Below are positions 49,225 through 58,221 of a stretch of DNA of 64,000 nucleotides, in pieces. The stretch spans positions 2,142,402-2,206,401 of the forward strand of contig CP051233.1 of NCBI GenBank assembly GCA_017792425.1, given 5' to 3'. The position numbers and the translations under genes are program-made. The first letter of the stretch is position 1. Every line of letters begins with the position of its first letter. The notes under the pieces were generated by a model. That model was not told where the DNA came from and did not search any database. It saw only the letters and a list, made by a program, of their open reading frames with translations. The stretch is from Thalassovita sp. Lineage in GTDB: Bacteria; Pseudomonadota; Alphaproteobacteria; Rhodobacterales; Rhodobacteraceae.

Positions 49225-49662
49225 ATGTTGAATTCTATCCCCACCGATTGGATCTGGGGGCTGGTTGGCGGGTTGCTGATCGGCACGGGCGGTGCCGTCT
49301 ATCTGCTGGCCAATGGCCGCGTCATGGGGGCCAGCGGCATCCTGGGCGGACTGGTGGACCGCAGTGGCTGGCAAGAATGGAAAGAACGCACGATCTTTTT
49401 GCTGGGCGTGTTCCTGCTGCCGATCCCCTTGTATCCCCTGTACCGAGAAGTCGACACCCATATCACCGACAACTGGGTCGTTTTGGTCCTGGCCGGGTTG
49501 CTGGTGGGCATCGGGACACGGCTGGCAAATGGCTGCACCTCCGGGCACGGGGTCTGCGGGATTTCGCGGCTGTCGCTGCGCGGGATCGTTGCGACGATGT
49601 TCTATATTCTGGCGGGCGGGGCCGTTGTCGCCCTGCTGCGCCACATGTGGGGGGTGATCTGA
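49225..49662 (+). CDS. YeeE/YedE-family sulfur transport protein, first copy
   Basis: A 145-residue, four-TM protein. The start MLNSIPTDWIWGLVGGLLIG is at 49225. The motif NGCTSGHGVCGISRLSLRG carries the conserved cysteine pair of the YeeE/YedE (DUF395) family, which moves thiosulfate or persulfide-like sulfur across the membrane. It is a half-size protein; a second half-size gene follows by 1-bp overlap, so the two would make one transporter. Part of the sulfur operon. Confidence 0.88.
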   Translation: MLNSIPTDWIWGLVGGLLIGTGGAVYLLANGRVMGASGILGGLVDRSGWQEWKERTIFLLGVFLLPIPLYPLYREVDTHITDNWVVLVLAGLLVGIGTRLANGCTSGHGVCGISRLSLRGIVATMFYILAGGAVVALLRHMWGVI

Positions 49663-50096
49663 TGCAGCGCCTTGTCTACGCATTCCTGGCCGGTGGGCTG
49701 TTCGGCGCCGGGCTGTTCGTTTCGGGTATGACCGACACCACCAAGGTGCAGGGCTGGCTGGACGTGTTCGGCGACTGGGATCCCACGCTGGCCTTCGTGA
49801 TGGGCGGCGCGATCCTGCCGATGGCCATCGCCTGGCGTCTGGTGCCGGGGCGCAAACCGTTGGCCGGGGGCGATTTCCCCGCCGCGCCGGTGCAGGAAAT
49901 CAGCCGGACCCTGGTGCTGGGCTCGGTCCTGTTCGGCGCGGGCTGGGGTCTGGCCGGGCTGTGCCCCGGCCCGTCGGTCGCCTCTCTCAGCTATGGTGGG
50001 ATCGGGCACTGGATCTTCCTGGCGGCGATGGTGTGCGGTATGGCGCTGGCGCCGCAACTGCGCGTGACGCTGGACAGAACCGTGCCGGCGGAATAA
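49662..50096 (+). CDS. YeeE/YedE-family sulfur transport protein, second copy
   Basis: A 144-residue, four-TM partner of the preceding gene (TGATG, 1-bp overlap). The core motif is GWGLAGLCPGPSVASLSYGG, with one Cys instead of the CxxxxxC of the first copy. Such two-piece YeeE/YedE proteins are common in proteobacterial sulfide-response operons. The C-terminus ends TLDRTVPAE. Ten bp later the sulfurtransferase begins. Confidence 0.88.
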   Translation: MQRLVYAFLAGGLFGAGLFVSGMTDTTKVQGWLDVFGDWDPTLAFVMGGAILPMAIAWRLVPGRKPLAGGDFPAAPVQEISRTLVLGSVLFGAGWGLAGLCPGPSVASLSYGGIGHWIFLAAMVCGMALAPQLRVTLDRTVPAE

Positions 50097-50106
50097 ATCG
50101 AATCGC

Positions 50107-50523
50107 ATGCAGATCCGTCAAATCACCCCCCGCTATTCCGTCAGCCCCCAGATCAACCCCGAGGATCTGGCAGCCATCAAGGCCGCCGGGTTCGTCAAGG
50201 TGATCTGCAACCGGCCAGACGAGGAAATCCCCCCCAGCCACCATGCCGCGACGATGCAATCCGCCGCCGAGGCCGCCGGTCTGGAATTCTTCAACCTGCC
50301 GCTGACGCATCAGACCATGACGCCGCAGAACATCACGGCGCAGTTCGCCGCTGTCGATTGTTGTGATGGCCCGGTTCTGGCCTATTGCGCGTCCGGCACA
50401 CGCTGCACGGTGATCTGGGCGCTGTCGCAGGCCGGTTCGATGCCGGTGGACGAGATCCTGGGCACCGCGCAACGCGCAGGCTATGACTTGTCTGGGCTGC
50501 GCCCGCGGCTGGTACAGCCCTGA
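50107..50523 (+). CDS. DUF442 / TIGR01244 sulfurtransferase domain protein
   Basis: A 138-residue protein. The N-terminus ITPRYSVSPQINPEDLAAIK is the DUF442 opening (YSVSxQ). The active loop LAYCASGTRCTVIWAL holds the CxxxxR pattern of rhodanese-like sulfur transfer. In many genomes this domain is the N-terminal part of Blh fusions with an MBL domain; here the two functions are separate genes of one operon. Ends before the convergent FliM-like gene. Confidence 0.88.
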   Translation: MQIRQITPRYSVSPQINPEDLAAIKAAGFVKVICNRPDEEIPPSHHAATMQSAAEAAGLEFFNLPLTHQTMTPQNITAQFAAVDCCDGPVLAYCASGTRCTVIWALSQAGSMPVDEILGTAQRAGYDLSGLRPRLVQP

Positions 50524-50538
50524 CGCCCGCCCGGCGCG

Positions 50539-51765
50539 CTAGCCGGAACGGCTGCGCTGCGGCAGATCCTGCATGAAGGATCCGGTGCCTTTGCCCGGAT
50601 CATCTGCCGCGGCGGGATCGTCCAGATTGCCAAGCCCCAGTTCGTTCAGCAACGCCTCTGTCCCCGTGGGATCGCTGCGGGGGGCGGGCAGCGCCGCAGT
50701 TTGCGGTTTCGCCGCCGGTTCGGGGTTGCGCGGTGCCGGGGCAGGCTGACGCGGCGCGGGTTCGGGGGCCGCGGGTTTGCGCGGGCGCGGCGTTTCCAGC
50801 AGCCCGGCATCGGCCATATCGACCGCGCCGAATTTCGGCAACTGTTCCAGTACGCCCGGCGTGGCGGCGCTGCAGGGCTGCCCCAGGCCGGTCAGGCGCA
50901 CGGCGCGATTCCCGCCGATCTGGCCCAGCACACCCGTCGCAACGATCTGGCGGTCGGCGCTGCGCAGGCGCAGTTCTGACAGGGCGCGGATCGGCAAGGT
51001 CACCTGATCACCGGGTTTCAGCAGCGCCACCTTGTCCAGGGTCATTTCCAGCCGGTGCAATTCGGTTTCCAGCCGTGCGGAGGCGTCCAACACCTCGGCC
51101 CGGACAAAGCCGGGGGTGCGGGGCGCGGCGGGTTCGGGTTCGGGTTCGTCCACCTGCTCCGGAACGCAAGGCAAGGCCAGCGCCATCCTGCCCCGGCGTT
51201 CTCTGTCCCCGATATCGACATCCAGCGACAGGAAATTGTAGGAGCCATCTGGCAGATGCGCCGCCAGAGTCTGGCGGTCGGGCACCCAGTTGCCGAAGTG
51301 AAACCCGGTCAGCGGTGCAAATTCCCGGTCCGAGAGAAGCTGCGCGAACCCACTGAGCGTGCCGTCGATCAGCGGCAGGGCCACGGCGGCGTCGGTGCGG
51401 GTGACGCGGCGGGCCGGAGCGGGTTTGCCGTGCACCTTGCCCAGGGTCTGCACCTCTATCAGCGCGGAGAGCAGTTGCAGGTCCAGCATCGCGGCCCCTG
51501 CCCCGCCGCCGTCCCGTTCCAACAGCACCAACAGCCCGTCCGCCCCGATCTGTTCAATCACCGAATCGCGATCCATCAGCGCCTCAGCCCCGCCGATCGC
51601 CTGCAGCGGCAGCGACAGGCCCAACTGGGCAGCGCGGCACAGAGCGCGGCGAAAGGCGCGCCGGGGCGTCATCACGCGCGTTTCACGCGCTTCCCGCGCG
51701 GCGGCAGCCTTGCGCCGCAAGATGTCATTCCCTGTGGTCATCAGCCCGGCAATCCAACGCCGCAT
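50539..51765 (-). CDS. FliM/FliN-family (SpoA) flagellar motor switch-like protein
   Basis: A 408-residue protein. The middle resembles the FliM CheC-like domain, and near 260-300 a SpoA domain is seen: LLKPGDQVTLPIRALSELRL then VLGQIGGNRAVRLTGL. The C-terminal ~110 residues are a Pro/Ala-rich tail (EPAPRQPAPAPRNPEPAAKP), unlike standard FliM. It lies alone, not in a flagellar operon, as does fliG near 32 kb. It is probably the motor-switch FliM of this lineage or a paralogue; the N-terminal CheY-binding peptide is not obvious. Confidence 0.75.
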   Translation of the reverse strand: MRRWIAGLMTTGNDILRRKAAAAREARETRVMTPRRAFRRALCRAAQLGLSLPLQAIGGAEALMDRDSVIEQIGADGLLVLLERDGGGAGAAMLDLQLLSALIEVQTLGKVHGKPAPARRVTRTDAAVALPLIDGTLSGFAQLLSDREFAPLTGFHFGNWVPDRQTLAAHLPDGSYNFLSLDVDIGDRERRGRMALALPCVPEQVDEPEPEPAAPRTPGFVRAEVLDASARLETELHRLEMTLDKVALLKPGDQVTLPIRALSELRLRSADRQIVATGVLGQIGGNRAVRLTGLGQPCSAATPGVLEQLPKFGAVDMADAGLLETPRPRKPAAPEPAPRQPAPAPRNPEPAAKPQTAALPAPRSDPTGTEALLNELGLGNLDDPAAADDPGKGTGSFMQDLPQRSRSG

Positions 51766-51824
51766 CCTGCGGCCTTTCGCTGACCCTAGGGCGGCAAAGT
51801 TACCGAAGGCTTACCGGATTGCGA

Positions 51825-54512
51825 TTATTGCGCGGCCAGCGCGTTTTTCAGAGGCAGGCTGACCCGGAACGCTGCGCCGCCCTGCCCCGGCAGATAGGAA
51901 ATCGCGCCGCCCAGCCGGGACATGATCTCGCGGCAGATCGCCAGCCCCAGCCCGGCGCCGCCCGCCTTGCGCTGATCGCCGACGCGGCTGAACTTTTCAA
52001 AGATAAGGGCCTGCGCGTCTGACGGGATGCCAGAGCCATTGTCGACGAAATCCACCACGAGATAACCGTCGCGTTCCAGCACCCGGATGGCCAGTTCCGG
52101 CTGCGTGGCATCACAGTATTTCTGAACATTGGCGATCAGGTTGATGAACACCTGCGACAGGCGGTCCAGATCGGTTTCGATCGGCACGCTTTCGGTGCCG
52201 CCTTTGCGCTGCACCTTCAGCCGCCCGTTCTGCACCCCGGTGGCGTCGATGGCGTGGTCGATCACCTCTGACAGCAGGCCAGAGCGGATGTTCAGGCTGA
52301 CCTGCCCGTTTTCCAGCACCGACAGATCCAGCAAGTCGTCCAGAAGGCGCGTCAGGCGGATCGCCTCGGAATGGATGATGCCCGCGTATTTGGTCAGTTC
52401 CACCTTGGTCAGCCCGTCGGCGTCGCGCAGGATTTCCGAAAACGACCGGATCGAGGTCATCGGCGTGCGCAATTCGTGGCTGATCTGGGACAGGAAGGCA
52501 TCCTTTTGCACCGAAAGCTGGGTCAGTTTTTCGTTCACGGCGCGCAACTGGCGGGCGGTGCGGGTCAGTTCGGCCGATTTTGCCTCTAGCTGGCTGGAAT
52601 ATTCCATCATCTGCGCGGTTTCATCGGCCACGGCCATCAGATCTTCGACCGATACCGTGGCGCGGCCCATGATCTGCCCGATCATCGCGTGGGCGGTGGC
52701 CGCGCCGACAGACCCGGACAGTTCCCGTTCCAGCCGCTGCAGGAATTCCGGCGTGGGTTCAGGCAGATAACCCGCCAGCCCCTGGGCGGCGGCTTCGGCC
52801 TGGAAAAAGCCCTGCGCCTCTGACGCGCCAAGGATGCGCTGCGCCATGATCATCAGATCCTCTGACTGGGCGACGCCGCCGGACCAGCCCTGCGGATTGC
52901 CCGAATGCTGGAACACGTTGACGAACTGCGCGCCCTGCAGGCGCTCCATCGGTTCGGGAAAGGTGATCAGCGACACCAGCACGAACACCACCCCATTCAG
53001 CAGAAGCGACCACAACACCGTATGCACCAGCGGGTCCAGTCCGCCGATGCCGAACAGCGCCTGCGGGCGCAGCCAGCCGATGCCCATAGGGCCTTCGGCC
53101 ATCAGCGCGCCGGACATAATCAGGTTGGGGCCAAAGCTGGGCAGCAGCAGCGTATAAAGCCACAGAGAGAACCCGACCAACAGCCCGGTCAAGGCCCCGA
53201 TGCGAGTGGCGCCGCGCCAGAAAATGCCCCCCATCAGCGGCGGCAGGAATTGCGCGACCCCGGCAAAAGAGATCAGGCCGATGGCCGCCAGCGCGGTGCC
53301 ACCGCCGGAAAAGCGGTAGTACAGATAGCCAAGTGCCAGCACCCCGGCGATGGACAGGCGGCGCGCCAACAGCACAACATGGCGCACGTCACCGGAAATC
53401 ATCGCGCCGCCGCCGGTGAAATGCAGCCAGATCGGCATCACGATATGGTTTGACACCATCGTGGACAGCGCGATCGCGGCCACGATCACCATCGAGGTAG
53501 CCGAGCTGAACCCGCCTAAAAAGCTGAGCATCGCCAGCCCGTCGCGCCCCTGCGACAGCGGGACGGTCAGCACGAACTGGTCCGGGTTCGATCCGGCGGG
53601 CATCAGGTCCAGCCCGGTGACGGCAATGGGCACGACGAACAGGCTCATTATCATCAGGTAGGTCGGAAAGGCCCAAGAGGCCGTGCGCAGGTGGTTTTCG
53701 TTGTCGTTTTCGATCACCAGCACCTGGAACATCCGCGGCAGGGTCAGGAAGGCTGCTGCGGACAGGAAGATCAGCGCGGCCCAACGGCCCTTGTCCATCT
53801 GCCACTGACCGATGTCAGAGGAGTCGATGCGCGCCAGGGTTTCCGATACGCCGCCGCCCACGCCCCAGACCACGAACACCCCGACGGCGACCAGGGCGAA
53901 CAGCTTGACCACCGCTTCCAGCGCGATGGCCATGACGACGCCGTGGTGGCGTTCGTTGGCGTCCAGGTTGCGGGTGCCGAACAGGACGGTGAACAACGCC
54001 AGACCGACGGCGACCCACAGCGCGGTTGCGTCGCTGTCACCCAGTTCCGCAGCAGCCGGATCATATAATGCAAAGCTTGAAAAAGACGACGTAACAGATT
54101 GAAGTTGCAGAGCAATATAAGGTGTTGTCCCGATCACCGCGACCACGGTCACGAACACGGCCAGCGAATTCGACTTGCCATAGCGCGACGAAATCAGGTC
54201 CGCGATAGAGGTGATCCGCTGCGTCTTGCCGATGCGCACCAGCTTGCGCAGACCCCACCACCAGCCGATCATCACCAGGGTCGGGCCGATATAGATGGTC
54301 AGGTATTCCAGCCCCGACCGCGCCGCATAGCCGACCGCGCCGTAGAACGTCCAGGCGGTGCAGTAGATCGACAGCGACAGCGTGTAGACGACAGGCGAAC
54401 GCAACCAGCCGCTGCGTCCCCGCAGGGCCGCGCGTTCCGCGATGAAGGCCACCACGAACAGCAACGCCACATAGGCCAGGCACACCGCGATAAGAAGGTT
54501 CAGCGCCCCCAT
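51825..54512 (-). CDS. sodium:solute symporter-histidine kinase hybrid (CbrA-like)
   Basis: An 895-residue fusion. Residues 1-~510 are a 12-13 TM SSF (PutP-type) permease, with GGFSSATSMVIVAAIALSTM as the conserved TM core. A PAS-less linker leads to the dimerisation helix: H679 in QISHELRTPMTSIRSFSEIL. The ATPase shows the N box near 790, DNGSGIPSDA at about 825 and GAGLGLAICREI at about 853. In Pseudomonas and Caulobacter such proteins tie solute transport to CbrB/nutrient signalling. The partner response regulator lies two genes upstream. The ligand is unknown. Confidence 0.95.
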   Translation of the reverse strand: MGALNLLIAVCLAYVALLFVVAFIAERAALRGRSGWLRSPVVYTLSLSIYCTAWTFYGAVGYAARSGLEYLTIYIGPTLVMIGWWWGLRKLVRIGKTQRITSIADLISSRYGKSNSLAVFVTVVAVIGTTPYIALQLQSVTSSFSSFALYDPAAAELGDSDATALWVAVGLALFTVLFGTRNLDANERHHGVVMAIALEAVVKLFALVAVGVFVVWGVGGGVSETLARIDSSDIGQWQMDKGRWAALIFLSAAAFLTLPRMFQVLVIENDNENHLRTASWAFPTYLMIMSLFVVPIAVTGLDLMPAGSNPDQFVLTVPLSQGRDGLAMLSFLGGFSSATSMVIVAAIALSTMVSNHIVMPIWLHFTGGGAMISGDVRHVVLLARRLSIAGVLALGYLYYRFSGGGTALAAIGLISFAGVAQFLPPLMGGIFWRGATRIGALTGLLVGFSLWLYTLLLPSFGPNLIMSGALMAEGPMGIGWLRPQALFGIGGLDPLVHTVLWSLLLNGVVFVLVSLITFPEPMERLQGAQFVNVFQHSGNPQGWSGGVAQSEDLMIMAQRILGASEAQGFFQAEAAAQGLAGYLPEPTPEFLQRLERELSGSVGAATAHAMIGQIMGRATVSVEDLMAVADETAQMMEYSSQLEAKSAELTRTARQLRAVNEKLTQLSVQKDAFLSQISHELRTPMTSIRSFSEILRDADGLTKVELTKYAGIIHSEAIRLTRLLDDLLDLSVLENGQVSLNIRSGLLSEVIDHAIDATGVQNGRLKVQRKGGTESVPIETDLDRLSQVFINLIANVQKYCDATQPELAIRVLERDGYLVVDFVDNGSGIPSDAQALIFEKFSRVGDQRKAGGAGLGLAICREIMSRLGGAISYLPGQGGAAFRVSLPLKNALAAQ

Positions 54513-54513
54513 G

Positions 54514-54780
54514 TCATGGCCTGTCGGACGGGTCGGCGTCGACGTCCGGCTGCAGCCAGCGGCTGAGCGCGAAGGACGCCAGCACCAGCAGGAACCAGAC
54601 CCCGAAGATATACAGCATCGCCCGCGAGGTAGAGATGCCGTGTTCGCCGGGCGGCGCCCACAGGATCGGTATGCCCCACAGCACCGCCCCGATGAAGGGC
54701 ATCAGCCGTGCGCCATCGCGGATGCGCCGCTGGCGATAGCTGGTACGTTCCAGAAAGATCGGGGGACGGGGCTTGCGCAT
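54514..54780 (-). CDS. small two-TM protein between response regulator and symporter-kinase
   Basis: An 88-residue protein. A basic N-terminus (MRKPRPPIFLERTSYRQRRI), then two helices (RLMPFIGAVLWGIPILWAPP and AMLYIFGVWFLLVLASFALS) and an acidic tail. It overlaps the response regulator stop by 1 bp and precedes the symporter-kinase by 1 bp, so is translationally coupled to both. It resembles the small accessory subunits found next to SSF acetate permeases. Function is inferred from context. Confidence 0.7.
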   Translation of the reverse strand: MRKPRPPIFLERTSYRQRRIRDGARLMPFIGAVLWGIPILWAPPGEHGISTSRAMLYIFGVWFLLVLASFALSRWLQPDVDADPSDRP

Positions 54781-55145
54781 CAGGGCACCAGTTGCTGGAC
54801 GGCCTCCAGCACCTCGGCATTGGAAAACGGCTTGGTCATGAACCGGCTGGCGCCGATCTTTTCAGCCATCTCACGGTCCTTGGACTGGCCGCGGGCGGTC
54901 AGCATCAGCACCGGCAGGTTGCGTGTCGGGTCCGCGTCGCGCAGTTCAGTCAGGATGTCATACCCGCTTTTGCCGGGCAGCATGACGTCCAGGATCAGCA
55001 GATCGGGCGATTTGGACCGCACCACGTCCACGGCGTCATGCCCGTTCGAATGCGTGTCCACCTGCCAACCCGCACGGGACAGAATGAAGCTGATCGCCTC
55101 GATGATGTTCGGCTCATCCTCTATCACAAGGACATGTTTGCCCAT
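54780..55145 (-). CDS. single-domain response regulator (CheY-like)
   Basis: A 121-residue receiver domain: HVLVIEDEPNIIEAISFILS with acidic E9/D10, phosphoacceptor D53 in LILDVMLPGKSG, T83 in LMLTARG, K105 in TKPF. No output domain is present. It lies in an operon with the symporter-kinase, so it is the probable receiver of that signal; with no DNA-binding part it must act through another protein or as a phosphate sink. The next upstream gene is the XRE regulator on the same strand. Confidence 0.92.
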   Translation of the reverse strand: MGKHVLVIEDEPNIIEAISFILSRAGWQVDTHSNGHDAVDVVRSKSPDLLILDVMLPGKSGYDILTELRDADPTRNLPVLMLTARGQSKDREMAEKIGASRFMTKPFSNAEVLEAVQQLVP

Positions 55146-55215
55146 ACCATCGCCTCCCCGTAGCGTGGACTTCTTCTTATGGTTTCAGCATTTATCCGCA
55201 ATCTGCAAGCCCGTG

Positions 55216-56550
55216 TCAAAACCCATCGGTCAAAATCGACGGTTCGCGCCGACCGGGACAGGCGTCGCGGGGGCAGATGCGGCAGCTGACGCCAACCTCT
55301 TCAAGGGTGTCGGGCAGACGTTCGCCCGGGTCCGTCGGCAGGATCAGCATGTAGGCCTCGAACAGGGTCGGACCCTCGAAGCGGACAGCGCCGGCGGGCT
55401 GGGCGATGGAATAGGTGCGGAACACGCCGCCGCCCCTGCCCGCCTGTTTCACCACGCGCGCGACCGGGGTCATCGGATGCGACAACGCCCGGAACAGCGG
55501 CCAGAGGGGGCAGGCCGCCCCGAACCGGGGCAGCAAGAACCCGTCCAGCGCCTTGCGGAAGGTCATGGTGCCGGACGCGTCGCAACTGACCAGCCCGACG
55601 GGGCGGCCTGTGACTGATTCCGGCAACTCCGCCAGACGGCGCATGACGGTGGGCAGATCCGTGCTGAAATGCTGGGCCAGCGCCGAGATGTTCAGTCCAT
55701 ATTCGCCGATCGCCCCGACCGTTTGCGGCAGCGGCATGGTGCGGGCGTCCTTTACATAGCGTTGCAGATAGGTCCGCGCCATCGCGCGCGACGCCGCCGA
55801 TTGCAGCACCTCCTGCCCCTCGATCAGCGCATCCACGTCAACGGTCGCCTGTTCCTCCAGATGCGGCATGTGATAGCCGCTTTCGCCCAGGAACGCGTCC
55901 AGTTCATCCTGGGGAGAGCTGATTTCGGTATCGTCTGACTCTTCCGCGCTGTCCAGATAGCCGACCAGCGCCGTCGCGCTGTGGGCCAGGCGGGCGGCGT
56001 CCTCGTTGATGTTGCGGTGGAACCGGTCACGCCACTCTGGTTCAAGTTCGCGGGTTTCAGCAAGGATAGAGGCGGTGGAGCGGATTGCGGTGATGGTGGA
56101 CAGCATTTCATGCAGCGCGGCGGCAAGATGGGGGTCGTGGGTCAACCTGTCGGACAGGGTTTCAACGGTGCGTTCCAGTTCCAGAACGCGCCGATGACGG
56201 CGTTCCAGCAATTGCGCCCAGCCGGAAAAGCGCCCGGCGAAGTCCTCCAGCCCGTCGGCCTCGGCCCCTGCGGCGGGGTCTGCGGCACGGGCTTCGCGCA
56301 GGGTGGCGATCAGCGCGGCCTCTGCGCCTTCGGTCAGCGCAGAGGGCTCTACCCCCAGCGCGCGCGCAATCGCCAACAGCAGCTTGCCCCCGATTCTGCG
56401 GCGGTTGTGTTCGATCAGATTGAGGTATGACCCGGAAATCCCGACCTCTCGGGCCAGGTCTGTCTGGCGCATGCCAAGCATCATGCGTCTTTCGCGGATC
56501 CGGGTTCCCGTCAAATGACGTTGCGGCACTTTTTTTCCTATCTGAATCAA
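55216..56550 (-). CDS. XRE regulator of short-chain fatty-acid type with a kinase-like middle
   Basis: A 444-residue protein. HTH at about 15-70 (MRQTDLAREVGISGSYLNLI). Middle residues ~135-205 read ALHEMLSTITAIRSTASILA and RFHRNINEDAARLAHSATAL, similar to a kinase dimerisation helix pair. The C-terminal DUF2083-type domain has SCRICPRDACPGRREPSILT with four cysteines (C-x2-C ... C). It is the family that includes short-chain-fatty-acid/propionate regulators. It is divergent from the ABC operon and could control it. Confidence 0.85.
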   Translation of the reverse strand: MIQIGKKVPQRHLTGTRIRERRMMLGMRQTDLAREVGISGSYLNLIEHNRRRIGGKLLLAIARALGVEPSALTEGAEAALIATLREARAADPAAGAEADGLEDFAGRFSGWAQLLERRHRRVLELERTVETLSDRLTHDPHLAAALHEMLSTITAIRSTASILAETRELEPEWRDRFHRNINEDAARLAHSATALVGYLDSAEESDDTEISSPQDELDAFLGESGYHMPHLEEQATVDVDALIEGQEVLQSAASRAMARTYLQRYVKDARTMPLPQTVGAIGEYGLNISALAQHFSTDLPTVMRRLAELPESVTGRPVGLVSCDASGTMTFRKALDGFLLPRFGAACPLWPLFRALSHPMTPVARVVKQAGRGGGVFRTYSIAQPAGAVRFEGPTLFEAYMLILPTDPGERLPDTLEEVGVSCRICPRDACPGRREPSILTDGF

Positions 56551-56747
56551 GCACCTTCTGCGGTGCGGAATAATTTGTTTACACAGTATGCTAGTGCATT
56601 GTGATATTTTTTACAAAAAAATTGTTTCATTCAAGGACGTTGTTGCGAAGTTTTCTTATCCGGGCCGATAATGGATTTGCACAAACTTGTGCCCGCGGGT
56701 GTGGCAAGAGGAGGCCACCCCCGCATTTCACGAAACGGGAGGATTAC

Positions 56748-58100
56748 ATGTCCAAAAGCAATCTGACTCGTCGTGGCGTTCTGAAAACCGGTGCCGTTGC
56801 AGGTGCTGGTGTCGCGCTACCGACGATCTTTACCGCGTCGTCGGCCTCGGCCTTCACCAACGAGCCGAAGGGCTCGACCGTGAAGTTCGGTTTCAACGTG
56901 CCGCAGACCGGTCCCTACGCTGACGAAGGCCTGGACGAACTGCGTGCCCAGGAACTGGCTGTCGAGCACATCAACGGTATGGGCGACGGCGGCGGGCTGA
57001 ACACCTTCACCTCCAAGGCACTGGGCGGCGACGGCATCCTGGGCAAGAAGGTGGAATTCGTCACCGGCGACACCCAGACCAAATCGGACGCGGCCCGTGC
57101 ATCGGCCAAGTCGATGATCGAAAAAGACGGCGTTGTCATGATCAACGGCGGTTCGTCCTCGGGCGTGGCCGTTGCTGTTCAGGGCCTCTGCCAAGAAGCC
57201 GGCATCATCTTCATGGCCGGTCTGACCCACTCGAACGACACCACCGGCAAGGACCGCAAGGCCAACGGTTTCCGTCACTTCTTCAACGCTTACATGTCGG
57301 GTGCCGCGCTGGCGCCGGTGCTGGCGAAGGAATACGGCAAGGACCGCCGCGCCTATCACCTGACCGCGGACTACACCTGGGGCTGGACCCAGCAGGAATC
57401 GATCGCTGCTGCCACCGAGGCCATGGGCTGGGAAACCGTCAACAACGTGCTGACCCCGCTGGCGGCCACGGACTTCTCGTCCTACATCGCGCCGGTTCTG
57501 AACTCTGGCGCAGACGTGCTGGTTCTGAACCACTACGGCGGGAACATGGTGAACTCGCTGACAAACGCCATCCAGTTCGGTCTGCGTGACAAGCAGGTGA
57601 ACGGCAAGGACTTCCAGATCGTCGTTCCGCTGTATTCGGAACTGATGGCCGCCGGTGCAGGCGAGAACATCAAGGGCGTGTACGGGTCCATGAACTGGAA
57701 CTGGCAGCTGCAGGACGCAGGCACCCAGGCCTTCGTGAAGTCCTTCGGCGAAAAGTACGGCCGTCCGCCGTCGAACTCGGCCCAGACCTGCTATGCACAG
57801 ACCATCCTGTACGCAGACGCAGTGGCACGCGCCGGTTCGTTCAACCCCTGCGCCGTCGCCGAAGCCCTGGAAGGCTTCGAGTTCGACGGTCTGGGCAACG
57901 GCCCGACCCTGTACCGCGCCGACGACCACCAGTGCTTCAAGGACGTGCTGATCATGAAAGGCCGCGAGAACCCGACCAACCAGTACGACACGCTGGAAGT
58001 CGTGGAAATCACCCCGCGCGCCCAGGTCGAATACGCACCGAACCACCCGATGTTCGGCGGCGACGAGGCCTCGCTGGGGGCTTGCAACGCAGGCGCCTGA
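56748..58100 (+). CDS. ABC transporter substrate-binding protein (branched-chain amino acid / amide type)
   Basis: A 450-residue periplasmic protein; the start at 56748 gives MSKSNLTRRGVLKTGAVAGA, a Tat signal (R8-R9 with RRxxLK), cleaved around SASA. The fold is type I periplasmic (KFGFNVPQTGPYADEGL, then VVMINGGSSSGVAVAVQGLC). This is the HAAT/LivJ class. The ligand is unknown; neighbouring short-chain fatty-acid genes suggest a small acid or amide. First gene of the five-gene ABC operon and followed by a strong hairpin. Confidence 0.93.
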   Translation: MSKSNLTRRGVLKTGAVAGAGVALPTIFTASSASAFTNEPKGSTVKFGFNVPQTGPYADEGLDELRAQELAVEHINGMGDGGGLNTFTSKALGGDGILGKKVEFVTGDTQTKSDAARASAKSMIEKDGVVMINGGSSSGVAVAVQGLCQEAGIIFMAGLTHSNDTTGKDRKANGFRHFFNAYMSGAALAPVLAKEYGKDRRAYHLTADYTWGWTQQESIAAATEAMGWETVNNVLTPLAATDFSSYIAPVLNSGADVLVLNHYGGNMVNSLTNAIQFGLRDKQVNGKDFQIVVPLYSELMAAGAGENIKGVYGSMNWNWQLQDAGTQAFVKSFGEKYGRPPSNSAQTCYAQTILYADAVARAGSFNPCAVAEALEGFEFDGLGNGPTLYRADDHQCFKDVLIMKGRENPTNQYDTLEVVEITPRAQVEYAPNHPMFGGDEASLGACNAGA

Positions 58101-58118
58101 GACTGAACCCGCAAAACC

Positions 58119-58145
58119 GGCCGTGTGCGCATCGCGCGCACGGCC
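58119..58145 (+). terminator. 12-bp hairpin between binding protein and permeases
   Basis: GGCCGTGTGCGC pairs with GCGCGCACGGCC (12 bp, ATC loop), followed by CTTTCGG. Weak T-run, so it is a partial terminator or 3' mRNA-protecting stem, giving more binding protein than permease. Confidence 0.65.
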
Positions 58146-58221
58146 CTTTCGGACACTGCACGCCCGTGCGGTCTGTCCGCGTGGCTGACCACCAACCGAC
58201 ATAAAACCCAAGGTGGGGACA

